Source: Amorphus coralli DSM 19760 (GTDB lineage: Bacteria > Pseudomonadota > Alphaproteobacteria > Rhizobiales > Amorphaceae). From it: a stretch of DNA of 64,000 bases. Below are positions 45,873 to 56,787 of the stretch, one piece after another. The stretch lies in contig NZ_KB894571.1 in NCBI RefSeq assembly GCF_000374525.1, forward strand, positions 372,001 through 436,000, in the 5' to 3' direction. The notes under the pieces are model-generated. The model ran no database searches. It had not been told where the DNA came from and saw only the letters and a program-made list of their open reading frames with translations. Positions within the stretch are counted from its first letter, which is position 1. Every line of letters begins with the position of its first letter. The translations under genes and the position numbers were made by a program.

Positions 45873-46427
45873 ATGGATCGGATGACCCTGCCGAGCGAGG
45901 CCCTCGACCTTCTGGACTTCTGGTGGAAGGCGGGCCCGGCCGCCTGGTTCTCCGGTGGCGAAGCCTTTGACGGGAAGTGTGAGCGGTTTCGCCCGCTGCA
46001 CGAGCGGGCCGCGCGCGGCGAGCTCGATGACTGGGCCGAAAACCCGGCCACCGCGCTGGCGCTGCTGCTGCTTCTGGATCAGTTCCCGCGCAACCTGCAC
46101 CGGGATTCGGCCCAGGCCTTCGCGACCGATGACAAGGCGCTCGCGCTCGCGGGAGACGCCATCGCGCGCGGCTTCGACAGGGCGTACCCTATGCCGGCGA
46201 AAGGCTTCTTCTACCTGCCCTTCATGCATGCGGAGGACCTGGCCGCGCAGGAACGCTCGCTCGACCTCTACCGGGTCGCCGGCGACCAGGACACCTACTA
46301 TTTCGCACTGGTGCATTACGATGCGGTGCGCCGGTTCGGGCGGTTCCCACACCGCAACACCGTCTTGGGACGCACCACCACGGAGGCGGAACAGGACTAT
46401 CTGGATACGGGTGGGTTTGCCGCCTGA
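45873..46427 (+). CDS. DUF924-family protein
   Basis: 184 residues from the ATG at 45873 (MDRMTLPSEALDLLDFWWKA); a second ATG at 45882 is possible. DUF924 (PF06041) signature: WFSGGEAFDGKCERFRPLHE, LLLLDQFPRNLHRDSAQAFA and FFYLPFMHAEDLAAQERSLD. The family is alpha-helical, TPR-like, and of unknown function. It lies 37 bp after the acyl-CoA synthetase gene on the same strand. Confidence 0.9.
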   Translation: MDRMTLPSEALDLLDFWWKAGPAAWFSGGEAFDGKCERFRPLHERAARGELDDWAENPATALALLLLLDQFPRNLHRDSAQAFATDDKALALAGDAIARGFDRAYPMPAKGFFYLPFMHAEDLAAQERSLDLYRVAGDQDTYYFALVHYDAVRRFGRFPHRNTVLGRTTTEAEQDYLDTGGFAA

Positions 46428-46446
46428 ACGCCCCGCCCGGGGGCGC

Positions 46447-46514
46447 TGCGCAGCGCCTGCGCAAATGTGCGCAGACTTGCGCAGTTCTGCGCGTTATTGC
46501 GCGACGCGTGCGTT
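46447..46514. repeat. TGCGCA hexamers phased at about 10 bp
   Basis: TGCGCA occurs at 46447, 46458, 46468 and 46478, TGCGCG at 46488 and 46498, and TGCGTT at 46509. Successive distances are 11, 10, 10, 10, 10 and 11 bases, one turn of B-DNA. The array lies between the convergent DUF924 and DUF1223 genes and runs over the 3' end of the latter (stop at 46494-46496). Confidence 0.8.
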
Positions 46515-47279
46515 GGTGACCGGAGCCGGCCAGCGCGCGAACGCAGCGCCGACGATGGCGCCCGGACCCGCATCGGTTTCAAGCTGCACCAGGACCACGC
46601 AGGCGGTGTCGCCGTGCCGGCTCAGTTCGCCCAGAGGCAGGTCGATGGAAAGCGGCTTGCCCTTCCACATGCCGATCGCACGCAGCGACCTGACGACGTT
46701 GTGGTAGGCGATGGAGCGGCCGGTGTTCTCGCCGCGGCCAATCTGTACCGACACCTCGGGCTCGACCGTGCCGAGCCAGATCGTGGCCGGCCGGTCCGGC
46801 GCGCCCGTCTTCGATTCGCCGATCCGCAGTTCGAGAATGTCGCCGTTGCTCTCCAGGTCGACCTGAACCGACGGCGCCAGGTCCTGGGCAAGCTGGCGCT
46901 CGACCTCCGCCAGCACCCGGTGTTCCTTGTTGCCGACCACGTCCTCACGGCCGTTGATCACCATCTGGGGCGTGTAGACGGCCGAGTCGCCCCGCACCTG
47001 GGCGTAGGCGAACTGACGCTCGGTGTTGTCCCTCGAGGCCAGCGTGTCCGGCCAGCCGAGATAGTCCCACAGCGTCACCGGATAGGTCAGCGCGATGACG
47101 TCGTCGCGCTCGGCGAGGCGGCCGAGCAGCTTGTCGGCCGGCGGGCAGGACGAGCAGCCCTGGCTGGTGAACAGCTCCACCACACTGACGCTCGCCGGCT
47201 TCGCGTCATCGGCGACCGCCTGACCGGCAAGGGCGGCGAACGCCATGCCGAGCAAGAGAACGCATCTGTGTCCGACCAT
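46494..47279 (-). CDS. DUF1223-family secreted protein with thioredoxin-like fold
   Basis: 261 residues with a signal peptide (about 1-23, ending AVADD). The domain (PF06764) starts VSVVELFTSQGCSSCPPADKLL with the CxxC-like CSSC redox motif and continues YTPQMVINGREDVVGN. In many Hyphomicrobiales this gene sits near acnA and ccmABC; here it is on the same side of the ccm genes with a Nudix gene between. Oxidoreductase activity is inferred only from the motif. Its last codons overlap the phased TGCGCA array. Confidence 0.88.
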   Translation of the reverse strand: MVGHRCVLLLGMAFAALAGQAVADDAKPASVSVVELFTSQGCSSCPPADKLLGRLAERDDVIALTYPVTLWDYLGWPDTLASRDNTERQFAYAQVRGDSAVYTPQMVINGREDVVGNKEHRVLAEVERQLAQDLAPSVQVDLESNGDILELRIGESKTGAPDRPATIWLGTVEPEVSVQIGRGENTGRSIAYHNVVRSLRAIGMWKGKPLSIDLPLGELSRHGDTACVVLVQLETDAGPGAIVGAAFARWPAPVTNARVAQ

Positions 47280-47403
47280 GTGAGCTGGTTTCCCGCTTGA
47301 GACCCTGCCCCGGAAGCGCTCCAGGCGGCCTGTTGGTTCGACGGACTCTACGGATGGACCGGCTCAATAGCGAGTCACGGTCGGGTGACGGACTGTCACT
47401 CTA

Positions 47404-47415
47404 AACTGATCAGTT
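47404..47415. promoter_or_regulatory. 12-bp perfect palindrome upstream of the DUF1223 gene
   Basis: AACTGATCAGTT lies in the 204-bp gap between the Nudix 3' end and the DUF1223 start. It is placed where an operator for the DUF1223 gene would lie, 125 bp before the start codon. There is no further support. Confidence 0.25.
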
Positions 47416-47483
47416 GCGGTATTCATCCCAGAAGGCCGGACGGCTATCTCCTTGATGCCGATCGCGTTTTCGGTTTCCTTTCG

Positions 47484-48062
47484 TCACGAGCCATGATCCT
47501 CGCCGGCATGGCGCGCGGCGAAGGCGGAGAGATCTCCGGTTGCGCCGTCGGGATTGGCAAACGGCGCGGCGGCAGCGGTCTCGAGAACGGATCGATCGTG
47601 GTGAAGCGCCCAGACCACGGACGGAAACGCGATCTCGTCCCACGGGATCTCCGACCAGTCGAAGAGCCGAACCTCCAGGCTCTCCGGCCCCGGCTCGAAG
47701 CCGCTCTCCAGCGTCGCCCGATAGATGATCTGCACCTGGGACAGCCGATGAATGGTGTAGACCGCCAGCAGCTCCGACAGCCGGATGGTCGCGCGGGCTT
47801 CCTCCAGCGCCTCGCGGGCCGCGCCTTCCTCGGGCGACTCGTTGAGCTCCAGATAGCCCGCGGGAATGGTCCAGAAGCCCATGCGCGGGTTGATGGCCCG
47901 CCGGCAGAGCAGGATCCGACCCTCCGAGCGCACCACCGACCCAGCGACGATCTTCGGGTTCTCGTAGGCGATGAAGCCGCACTGGTTGCAAACCGCGCGC
48001 TCGCGATCCTCGCCTTCGGGAACGATGGTGCGGAAGTCCGGGGTTGGATCGGTGTCGCTCAT
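47484..48062 (-). CDS. Nudix hydrolase with N-terminal Cys motif
   Basis: 192 residues from the ATG at 48062. A half zinc-ribbon-like CNQCGFIAYENPK (C25, C28) precedes the Nudix domain; the Nudix box begins at GYLELNESPEEG (69-80) and continues AAREALEEARA. The box is standard apart from small changes after the second Glu pair. The N-terminal motif recalls NudC-type or NADH-pyrophosphatase-like enzymes, but only one Cys pair is present. The substrate is probably a nucleoside diphosphate derivative. It lies 61 bp behind ccmG. Confidence 0.88.
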   Translation of the reverse strand: MSDTDPTPDFRTIVPEGEDRERAVCNQCGFIAYENPKIVAGSVVRSEGRILLCRRAINPRMGFWTIPAGYLELNESPEEGAAREALEEARATIRLSELLAVYTIHRLSQVQIIYRATLESGFEPGPESLEVRLFDWSEIPWDEIAFPSVVWALHHDRSVLETAAAAPFANPDGATGDLSAFAARHAGEDHGS

Positions 48063-48123
48063 GGCGGTGAGAATTGGTCGGGGACGGCCAAAGATCAACC
48101 GCGACGACACGAAGCGCGCGCCG

Positions 48124-48747
48124 TCAGGAGGCCTCGGACTTCGCCGCGGCCAGCGCCTGGCCGAAGGGACCCGCTAGCGCCTCCTCCGAGAGAGGTCCGA
48201 CGAACTTGTAGCGGATCCGCCCGTCCGGCCCGACGATGAAGGTTTCCGGCACGCCGTAGACCCCCCACTCGATGGCGGCGCGGCCATCGGCATCCACGCC
48301 GACGGCATCGTAGGGCAGGCCGAAGGTGCCGAGGAAGCGCAGCGCGTTGGCCGGCTCGTCCTTGTAGTCGATGCCCACCATCCGGATGCCGTCGTCCTCG
48401 GCGAGCTTCATCAGGAGCGGATGCTCAACCCGGCAAGGCGCGCACCAGGACGCGAACACGTTGACCACGGTGACGGCGCCCTGGAAATCGGCCGGGTCGA
48501 GGCCCGGCACCGGCACGCCATCGCGTGCCATACCGGCAAGGGCGGGCAGCGCCGTCTCGGGCGCAGGCTTGTCGATAAGCGCCGACGGGATTTTCGACGG
48601 GTCGTTGCCGGAAAGAAGCTGCACCATGAAGACCGTGGCGAGGCCAAGGAAGACCACCAGCGGCAGGAGCACGATCCACACGCGGCCGCGCCGCGGCTTG
48701 CCCGCCTGTCCGTCCCCCGTCCCGGCCCTGGGTTCGGTCGCGCTCAT
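48124..48747 (-). CDS. ccmG: Thiol:disulfide interchange protein for cytochrome c maturation
   Basis: 207 residues: a membrane anchor at about 24-43 and a periplasmic thioredoxin domain with WCAPC (C102, C105). CcmG/DsbE reduces apocytochrome c or CcmH for heme attachment. The start overlaps the ccmD stop (TGATG type). The order is ccmA-B-C-D-G on the minus strand, the usual alphaproteobacterial arrangement; ccmE, F, H and I are not in the window. Confidence 0.94.
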   Translation of the reverse strand: MSATEPRAGTGDGQAGKPRRGRVWIVLLPLVVFLGLATVFMVQLLSGNDPSKIPSALIDKPAPETALPALAGMARDGVPVPGLDPADFQGAVTVVNVFASWCAPCRVEHPLLMKLAEDDGIRMVGIDYKDEPANALRFLGTFGLPYDAVGVDADGRAAIEWGVYGVPETFIVGPDGRIRYKFVGPLSEEALAGPFGQALAAAKSEAS

Positions 48748-48923
48748 CAGCCCGCATCCCCAGACTTGCGGCGGCTGCCGTAGCCGCGCCTTTCCAACCG
48801 GGCGAGCTGCCGCCTCAGGCTGCGCCCTTCCAGAACGATCCAGCCGATCAGTGCGCCCAGCACCACCACCGTGACCGCGTAGGCCGCAATGATGAAGCCC
48901 AGATGGTCAACGCCGCCCATCAT
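48747..48923 (-). CDS. ccmD: Heme exporter protein D
   Basis: 58 residues: one membrane helix (HLGFIIAAYAVTVVVLGALI) and the basic tail of CcmD (SLRRQLARLERRG). The start ATGATG at 48923/48920 overlaps the ccmC stop. CcmD holds CcmE with the CcmABC complex to release holo-CcmE. Small, but fixed by position between ccmC and ccmG. Confidence 0.9.
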   Translation of the reverse strand: MMGGVDHLGFIIAAYAVTVVVLGALIGWIVLEGRSLRRQLARLERRGYGSRRKSGDAG

Positions 48924-49687
48924 GCCACTCCCCGGCGGCCTTCGTAGGCCGCCCGCATGCCAATGGCGCGGATGCGCCGACGCAGGATCTCGTTCTTCAT
49001 CGCCATCAGGTGCAGCACACCGAACAGGCCCATGAACGCCACCGCCATGACCAGCAGCGGGATCAGCATGCTCGTGTGGATGGTCGGCCCGTCGAACCGG
49101 AAGACGCTGGCCGCCTGGTGCAGCGTGTACCACCAGTCGACGGAAAACTTGATGATCGGGATGTTGATGATGCCGACGAGGATCAGAATCGCGGCGATGC
49201 GCCCGGCCCGGATCGGATCCTCGATGGTGTGCCAGAGGGCGATGAGGCCGAGATACATGATGAACAGGACGAGCATGGAGGTGAGCCGCGCGTCCCACAC
49301 CCACCAGGCGCCCCACATGGGCCGGCCCCAAAGCGACCCCGTCACCAGGCAGATCAGCGTGAACGCGGCACCGATGGGCGCGGCGGCCCGCGCCGAGACA
49401 TCGGCAAGCGGGTGCTTCCAGACCAGGCTGCCGAGCGCCGCCGCCGCCATCACCACGTAGGTGAACATGGCGATCCAGGCGGCCGGCACATGGACGAACA
49501 TGATCCGCACCGTCTGGCCCTGCTGGTAGTCGGCCGGCGCCATGAAGAAGGCGAGCGGCAGCCCGATCGCGAACAGGACCAGCGTCAGCCCGAGAAGCCA
49601 GGGCAGCACGCGGTCGGCGATCGCCACGAACCGGGTCGGATTGGCAAGCGACTGCAGGGTGGACTGGGAGGCGGTGACGTTGGCCAA
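48920..49687 (-). CDS. ccmC: Heme exporter protein C
   Basis: 255 residues from a TTG at 49687 (MANVTASQSTLQSLANPTRF), preceded by GAGAGA; no in-frame ATG lies nearby and the frame upstream is not family-like. Six membrane helices and the WWD heme-handling motif WGAWWVWDARLTS are present, with the periplasmic His residues that bind heme. CcmC attaches heme to CcmE. A 143-bp gap separates it from ccmB, larger than the other gaps in this set. Confidence 0.93.
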   Translation of the reverse strand: MANVTASQSTLQSLANPTRFVAIADRVLPWLLGLTLVLFAIGLPLAFFMAPADYQQGQTVRIMFVHVPAAWIAMFTYVVMAAAALGSLVWKHPLADVSARAAAPIGAAFTLICLVTGSLWGRPMWGAWWVWDARLTSMLVLFIMYLGLIALWHTIEDPIRAGRIAAILILVGIINIPIIKFSVDWWYTLHQAASVFRFDGPTIHTSMLIPLLVMAVAFMGLFGVLHLMAMKNEILRRRIRAIGMRAAYEGRRGVA

Positions 49688-49830
49688 CGGTCTCTCTCGA
49701 AATGCGTATCGGCGCTGGTGGTGCGGCCTGCGCCCGATGACGTCAAGTCCGCTGAAATCCGGATGACACTTTGGCGCGCGTGCCGGTTTGCGCAAGCGGA
49801 CCCGGCGTCACATCCCCGCGACAGGCACCC

Positions 49831-50499
49831 CTACCCCTCCGACTGGCGCAGCGCGGCCGCCGCGGCGATGGGGCCGATGACGCCGGCGACCAGCGTCAAC
49901 GCGCACAGGACCAGGAACGGCGAGAGGAACGGTGCGGGATCGGTGGTGGCACCGAGCACGGCGCCCACCCCGAAGACCAGCGTCGGCACCGTGAGCGGCA
50001 GCACCAGGATGGCAATCAGGACGCCGCCCCGGCGCAGCGACACCGTCAGCGCGGCGCCGATGGTGCCGATCAGCGTCAGCGCCGGGGTTCCAGCCAGCAG
50101 CGTCAGCGTGACCGCACCGATGCCGGCGGCATCCAGGTTGACCAGCAGGCCCATGAACGGGGCGGCGATCACCAGCGGCAGGCTGGTTCCGACCCAATGG
50201 GCCGCGGCTTTGACCAGGACCACCAGTTCCAGCGGCTGGCCGCCGGTGAGAAGGATGTCCAGGGTGCCGTCCTCCTGGTCGATCTGGAACATCCGGTCGA
50301 GGCCGAGGAGCGTTGCGAGCAACGCCCCCACCCAGAGCACCGCCGGTCCGATGCGAGCGAGCAGCGGCAGATCCGGCCCGATGGAGAAGGGCATCAGGGT
50401 GACCACGACCAGGAAGAACAGGACGCCCATGGGGGCGCCGCCGCCGGCCTTGACCGACAGCCTCACGTCGCGGGCAAAGAGAGCTGCGAGCGCGCTCAT
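49831..50499 (-). CDS. ccmB: Heme exporter protein B
   Basis: 222 residues, six predicted membrane helices, start ATG at 50499 overlapping the ccmA stop. FARDVRLSVKAGGGAPMGVLFFL and FQIDQEDGTLDILLTGGQPLE are the typical CcmB blocks. It is the membrane subunit of the CcmAB ABC transporter that drives release of holo-CcmE. Confidence 0.94.
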   Translation of the reverse strand: MSALAALFARDVRLSVKAGGGAPMGVLFFLVVVTLMPFSIGPDLPLLARIGPAVLWVGALLATLLGLDRMFQIDQEDGTLDILLTGGQPLELVVLVKAAAHWVGTSLPLVIAAPFMGLLVNLDAAGIGAVTLTLLAGTPALTLIGTIGAALTVSLRRGGVLIAILVLPLTVPTLVFGVGAVLGATTDPAPFLSPFLVLCALTLVAGVIGPIAAAAALRQSEG

Positions 50500-51176
50500 C
50501 AGGCCGGCGCTGCGATGGGAAACGCACCGAGCCGGTCCACGGCAATCGGGCTGTGGGTGGCCGCCACGACGATGCCGCCCGCATCGAGATGACGATCCAT
50601 GACGGCGGCGAGGCGCGTCTCGGAGCGGACGTCGAGCGCGACGGTGGGCTCGTCGAGCAGCCAGACCGCGCGCGGCGCGGCCAGCAGCCGCGACAGCGAC
50701 AGGCGCCGGCGCTGACCGGCCGACAGATAGGCCGCCGGCAGGTCGAACAGGTGATCGAGTTCGAAGGCGCTCAGCGCTTCCTCCAGAATTTCCGGGTCGG
50801 CATCGCCGCCGAGCCAGCGCGCCCAGAACGCCATGTTGGCGCCCACCGTCTCCTGGGTCTTCACCGCATCGAGGTGGCCGACATAGTGGACGTTGGCGTT
50901 TGCCGGTCGCTCCGGATCGGCTCCGATCAGGTCGACCTTCCCTTCCACCGGGCGCAACAGCCCGGCCAGTACCCGGAGCAGCGTCGACTTGCCGGTGCCG
51001 TTGGGACCGGTGACGGCGAGTCCGTGCCCGGCTGCGACGGCGCCGGACACGCCGTCGAGAACCCGGCGTCCGCCACGGTCGACGGCGAGATCGCGGATCT
51101 CCAGGCGCTCGATCGGAGGGAAAGGCGGGGGCGGGGAAATGTCGGATATCCGCGGCTGATGTGGGTCTTGGGCCAT
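50499..51176 (-). CDS. ccmA: Heme exporter ATP-binding protein A
   Basis: 225 residues from the ATG at 51176. Walker A GPNGTGKSTLL, the signature LSAGQRRRLSLSRLL and Walker B VWLLDEPTVALD are clear. It is the ATPase of CcmAB. The gene is divergent from acnA with 253 bp between, an arrangement seen in many Hyphomicrobiales. Confidence 0.95.
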   Translation of the reverse strand: MAQDPHQPRISDISPPPPFPPIERLEIRDLAVDRGGRRVLDGVSGAVAAGHGLAVTGPNGTGKSTLLRVLAGLLRPVEGKVDLIGADPERPANANVHYVGHLDAVKTQETVGANMAFWARWLGGDADPEILEEALSAFELDHLFDLPAAYLSAGQRRRLSLSRLLAAPRAVWLLDEPTVALDVRSETRLAAVMDRHLDAGGIVVAATHSPIAVDRLGAFPIAAPA

Positions 51177-51429
51177 CGCGAACGGACAATGCCCCCGTCT
51201 CGGTCCCGGCCGCAACGCTTGCTTGGCTGGAATCGGTCTACGAAATTGGGTATAGGGCAGGCAACTGGAGGTCGGCGCCCGGTTTTTCCGGCGGCTCAGC
51301 CGACCCGAGTGCGCCTTTTGATCGCCTCCCCGGGCTCCGCGTCCGACGGCGCGATTCCCTGTCCGCGACGGCGGCGCATGTCATGCGACGCGCCCCCGGC
51401 CGAACGCCCGCAAACCGAAGGTAAGTCCC

Positions 51430-54129
<2,700 letters not shown>

Positions 54130-54157
54130 TCGGCCGCATTCACACGATCCGACTTGG

Positions 54158-54183
54158 AAACGGGGCCCGCGCGGCCCCGTTTT
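54158..54183 (+). terminator. Intrinsic terminator of acnA
   Basis: AAACGGGGCC-CGCGC-GGCCCCGTTTT is a perfect stem of up to 10 bp followed by T residues. Confidence 0.88.
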
Positions 54184-54308
54184 CACGACAATGCTACGTT
54201 TTCCCGCTTGTCGCGGCCGACGGGGACAACCATATTTCCCGACGTGGGGGAGAGCGACCGATGACCGATCGCCGCCTTCCCGTGTGGACGACGTAGAGAG
54301 GAAACTGG

Positions 54309-55118
54309 ATGTCGACCTTCGACCGGAATTCTTACGCGCGGGCCCAGGGCTACGCTGCCGGCCGCGCCGAGGCCGGCGTCATCGACCAGGGCCTGCGGTC
54401 CTACATGCTGAAGGTGTACAACCTGATGGCTGTAGGCCTCGTGGTCACTGGCCTCGTGGCCCTTGGCACCGCCTATTTCGCCGTGACCGGCGACCCGAGC
54501 GCCGCCGCCCAGATGGCCGGCGGACAGGTCGCCCAGATCGGCCAGAACATGTACCTGACGAGCCTCGGCCTGGCGCTCTATGCCTCGCCGCTGAAGTGGC
54601 TGGTCATGCTCGCACCGCTCGGCATGGTGTTCTTCCTGAGCTTCCGCGTGCATAAGATGAGCACCGCCAGCGCGCAGACCGCCTTCTGGGTGTTCGCAGC
54701 GCTGATGGGCCTGTCGCTGTCGTCGATCTTCCTGGTCTTCACCGGGGCCTCGATCGCGCGGGTGTTCTTCATCACCGCCGCCTCGTTCGGCGCGCTGAGC
54801 CTGTACGGCTACACGACCAAGAAGGACCTCTCCGGCTGGGGCTCCTTCCTGTTCATGGGCCTGATCGGCATCATCATCGCGTCGCTGGTGAACCTGTTCA
54901 TCGCCTCCAGCGCCCTGCAGTTCGCCATCTCGGTGATCGGTGTGCTCGTGTTCGCCGGCCTCACGGCCTACGACACGCAGCAGATCAAGGAGATGTACTA
55001 CGCGGGCGACAGCGGCGAGGTGGCCGGCAAGAAGGCCATCATGGGCGCCCTGCGGCTCTATCTGGACTTCATCAACCTGTTCATGATGCTGCTGCAGCTG
55101 TTCGGCAACCGGAACTAG
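54309..55118 (+). CDS. Bax inhibitor-1/YccA-family membrane protein
   Basis: 269 residues, start ATG at 54309 with GAGAGGAAA upstream. Seven membrane helices are predicted (first at about residue 38: MAVGLVVTGLVALGTAYF). Late motifs FAGLTAYDTQQIKEMYY and LYLDFINLFMMLLQLFG are typical of the BI-1/TMBIM family, thought to form pH-sensitive calcium leak channels. It is alone between acnA and thpR, with two hairpins after its stop. Confidence 0.93.
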   Translation: MSTFDRNSYARAQGYAAGRAEAGVIDQGLRSYMLKVYNLMAVGLVVTGLVALGTAYFAVTGDPSAAAQMAGGQVAQIGQNMYLTSLGLALYASPLKWLVMLAPLGMVFFLSFRVHKMSTASAQTAFWVFAALMGLSLSSIFLVFTGASIARVFFITAASFGALSLYGYTTKKDLSGWGSFLFMGLIGIIIASLVNLFIASSALQFAISVIGVLVFAGLTAYDTQQIKEMYYAGDSGEVAGKKAIMGALRLYLDFINLFMMLLQLFGNRN

Positions 55119-55132
55119 GCTGCGGACCTCAG

Positions 55133-55154
55133 CCGGGCGGACAGGTCCGCCCGG
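55133..55154 (+). terminator. Perfect 10-bp hairpin after the BI-1 gene
   Basis: CCGGGCGGAC-AG-GTCCGCCCGG, 15 bases behind the stop. The 2-base loop is too tight for the inner pair, but the stem is otherwise perfect; no T-run. It may stabilise the mRNA end ahead of the terminator at 55172. Confidence 0.55.
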
Positions 55155-55171
55155 TGCATCGCCACCAACGC

Positions 55172-55199
55172 AAGGCGCGGCCCATCGGCCGCGCCTTTT
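55172..55199 (+). terminator. Intrinsic terminator of the BI-1 gene
   Basis: AAGGCGCGGCC-CATC-GGCCGCGCCTTTT: an 11-bp perfect stem followed by four T residues. Confidence 0.88.
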
Positions 55200-55360
55200 G
55201 CGTTTCGGAGGATCGAAGAGGCAGGCGGGCGGATCCGGCCAGGACCATCGAACTGTGATGATGCGCCGCAGCGGGTTGCGCTCCCCTGCCCGCTTCTAGA
55301 GACTGTATGAAGGCATCGAATCAGTCGTCGCCGCAAACACAAGCGGGGAGTTTTTCACCC

Positions 55361-55906
55361 ATGCCGCGCTTGTTCACGGGGCTCGAGATCCCCCCGGACG
55401 TCCGTATGCAGCTGTCGATGCTGCGCGGGGGTCTGCGCTCCGCGCGTTGGATCGATCCCGAGAACTTCCACATCACCCTCCGCTTCATTGGCGATATCGA
55501 CGACCGCACGGCCGACGAAGTCGCGGCGATGCTCGATACCGTCCGGCGCACCGAGGTGCCGGTCCGGCTGTCCGGGCTCGGCGCGTTCGGATCGCGCAAG
55601 CCGCACTCGATCTGGGCAAGGGTGGAGCCATCCCCTGCGCTGCTGGATCTGCAGGCGGAGCAAGAACGGCTGCTCCAGCGCATCGGCCTGCCGGCGGAGG
55701 GGCGGAAGTTCACCCCGCACGTCACGATCGCCAGGGTGAAGGGCACGTCGGCCCGCGAGGTGGCGAACTGGCTGTCGCTCAGAGGCGACTTCCAGGCCCC
55801 GACCTTCATCGCCTCGCGCTTCGTGCTGTTCTCCTCGCGCGCCTCGCAGGGCGGTGGCCCCTACGTGGTCGAGGAAGATTACCCGCTGCTGCAGGTCGCC
55901 GCCTGA
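55361..55906 (+). CDS. thpR: RNA 2',3'-cyclic phosphodiesterase
   Basis: 181 residues from the ATG at 55361, with GGGGAG 11 bases upstream; a frame start at 55307 would add 18 residues outside the family. The two HxTx motifs of 2H phosphoesterases are HITL (H37-T39) and HVTI (H120-T122). The family opens 2',3'-cyclic phosphate ends of RNA. Its position has no clear partner. Confidence 0.92.
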   Translation: MPRLFTGLEIPPDVRMQLSMLRGGLRSARWIDPENFHITLRFIGDIDDRTADEVAAMLDTVRRTEVPVRLSGLGAFGSRKPHSIWARVEPSPALLDLQAEQERLLQRIGLPAEGRKFTPHVTIARVKGTSAREVANWLSLRGDFQAPTFIASRFVLFSSRASQGGGPYVVEEDYPLLQVAA

Positions 55907-55976
55907 GGCGGGAGCCGTGATCGGCGCCGGGGGCAGCGGCTCCCGGCATGCCTCCGTGACCGCCCGGATCCGCTGA

Positions 55977-56030
55977 GCAAGAGCGAGCGGGGCGCGACGG
56001 AAAACCGGTACCCACTTTTCCTGGCTTTGC
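55977..56030. repeat. Palindromic intergenic repeat (B unit)
   Basis: GCAAGAGCGAGC begins the left arm; GACGGAAAACCGGTACCCAC leads to TTTTCCTGGCTTTGC. The unit ends 1 base before the stop codon of the convergent extensin-like gene (stop at 56032-56034). Confidence 0.75.
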
Positions 56031-56031
56031 T

Positions 56032-56721
56032 CTACTCACAATGGTGGTAGCTGCCGTCCTTGTTGTGGCGGGCGAGGTCGAAGTGGAAATGGTCGGCGTG
56101 GTGGCGGTCGCCATCCGGGCCGATCACCGTGGTGAACTCCTTGCAGGCGTCGCCGTGAACCGTACGCAGGAAGATCGCGTCCGATCCGTCGCTGTGCCAG
56201 TCGTCCAGGACCGAGATCGTGCGCCCGTCGGCAAGCTCGAAGGACGCAATGTCGATGGCGTTGGCGAAGGAGTGCTCCGAGAGCGGCGCGCCGCGCTTGT
56301 GGTTGCGGGTGCGGCAGCCGTACGATGCGGCGATGTTGACCTCCGCCACCGGCGAACCGAAAAGCGCGTAGGCCATCGGCTGGACGGAATCGGCAAGCCA
56401 CCGGTCGAAGGCCGGGATCACGGGACAGGCGAGCGTCGCCGGCGGCGAGAGCCCCACGCGCCCCCCGTCGGCCGCCATGACCTTGAACGGGTTGTTCGCC
56501 CCGCAGGCGCCGACGCGGATCTTCGGGGCCGTCTCGATGTAGGCATTCGGCGTGACCTGGCCGGAGCGCAGGCAGTTGCGCTCGGCGATGTTGCGCCAGG
56601 CGGCGCGCTTTTCGCCATATTGGGGGCCGCGCGAACAGCCGACGGCGACGAGCGCAATCGCCACCACCGCCAGCGCGGCCTTCAGCCAGGTCTTGCGATC
56701 GATAAAATTGAACGGGCTCAT
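56032..56721 (-). CDS. Extensin-like lipoprotein (PF06904)
   Basis: 229 residues from the ATG at 56721. A lipobox-like VAVGC follows the N-terminal hydrophobic helix. The domain (extensin-like C, seen in many Hyphomicrobiales) has NPFKVMAADGGRVGLSPPATL, CRTRNHKRGAPLSEHSFANA and HADHFHFDLARHN. The latter resembles the metal-binding part of D,D-peptidase-type (VanY/MepA-like) folds, so a cell-wall peptidase role is possible. Confidence 0.88.
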   Translation of the reverse strand: MSPFNFIDRKTWLKAALAVVAIALVAVGCSRGPQYGEKRAAWRNIAERNCLRSGQVTPNAYIETAPKIRVGACGANNPFKVMAADGGRVGLSPPATLACPVIPAFDRWLADSVQPMAYALFGSPVAEVNIAASYGCRTRNHKRGAPLSEHSFANAIDIASFELADGRTISVLDDWHSDGSDAIFLRTVHGDACKEFTTVIGPDGDRHHADHFHFDLARHNKDGSYHHCE

Positions 56722-56787
56722 GGCCGCAGGAAAACCCGGCCGGGCAAACACGAGCCTAAGAGGATTGGTTAACGCAGATCGGCCGGC

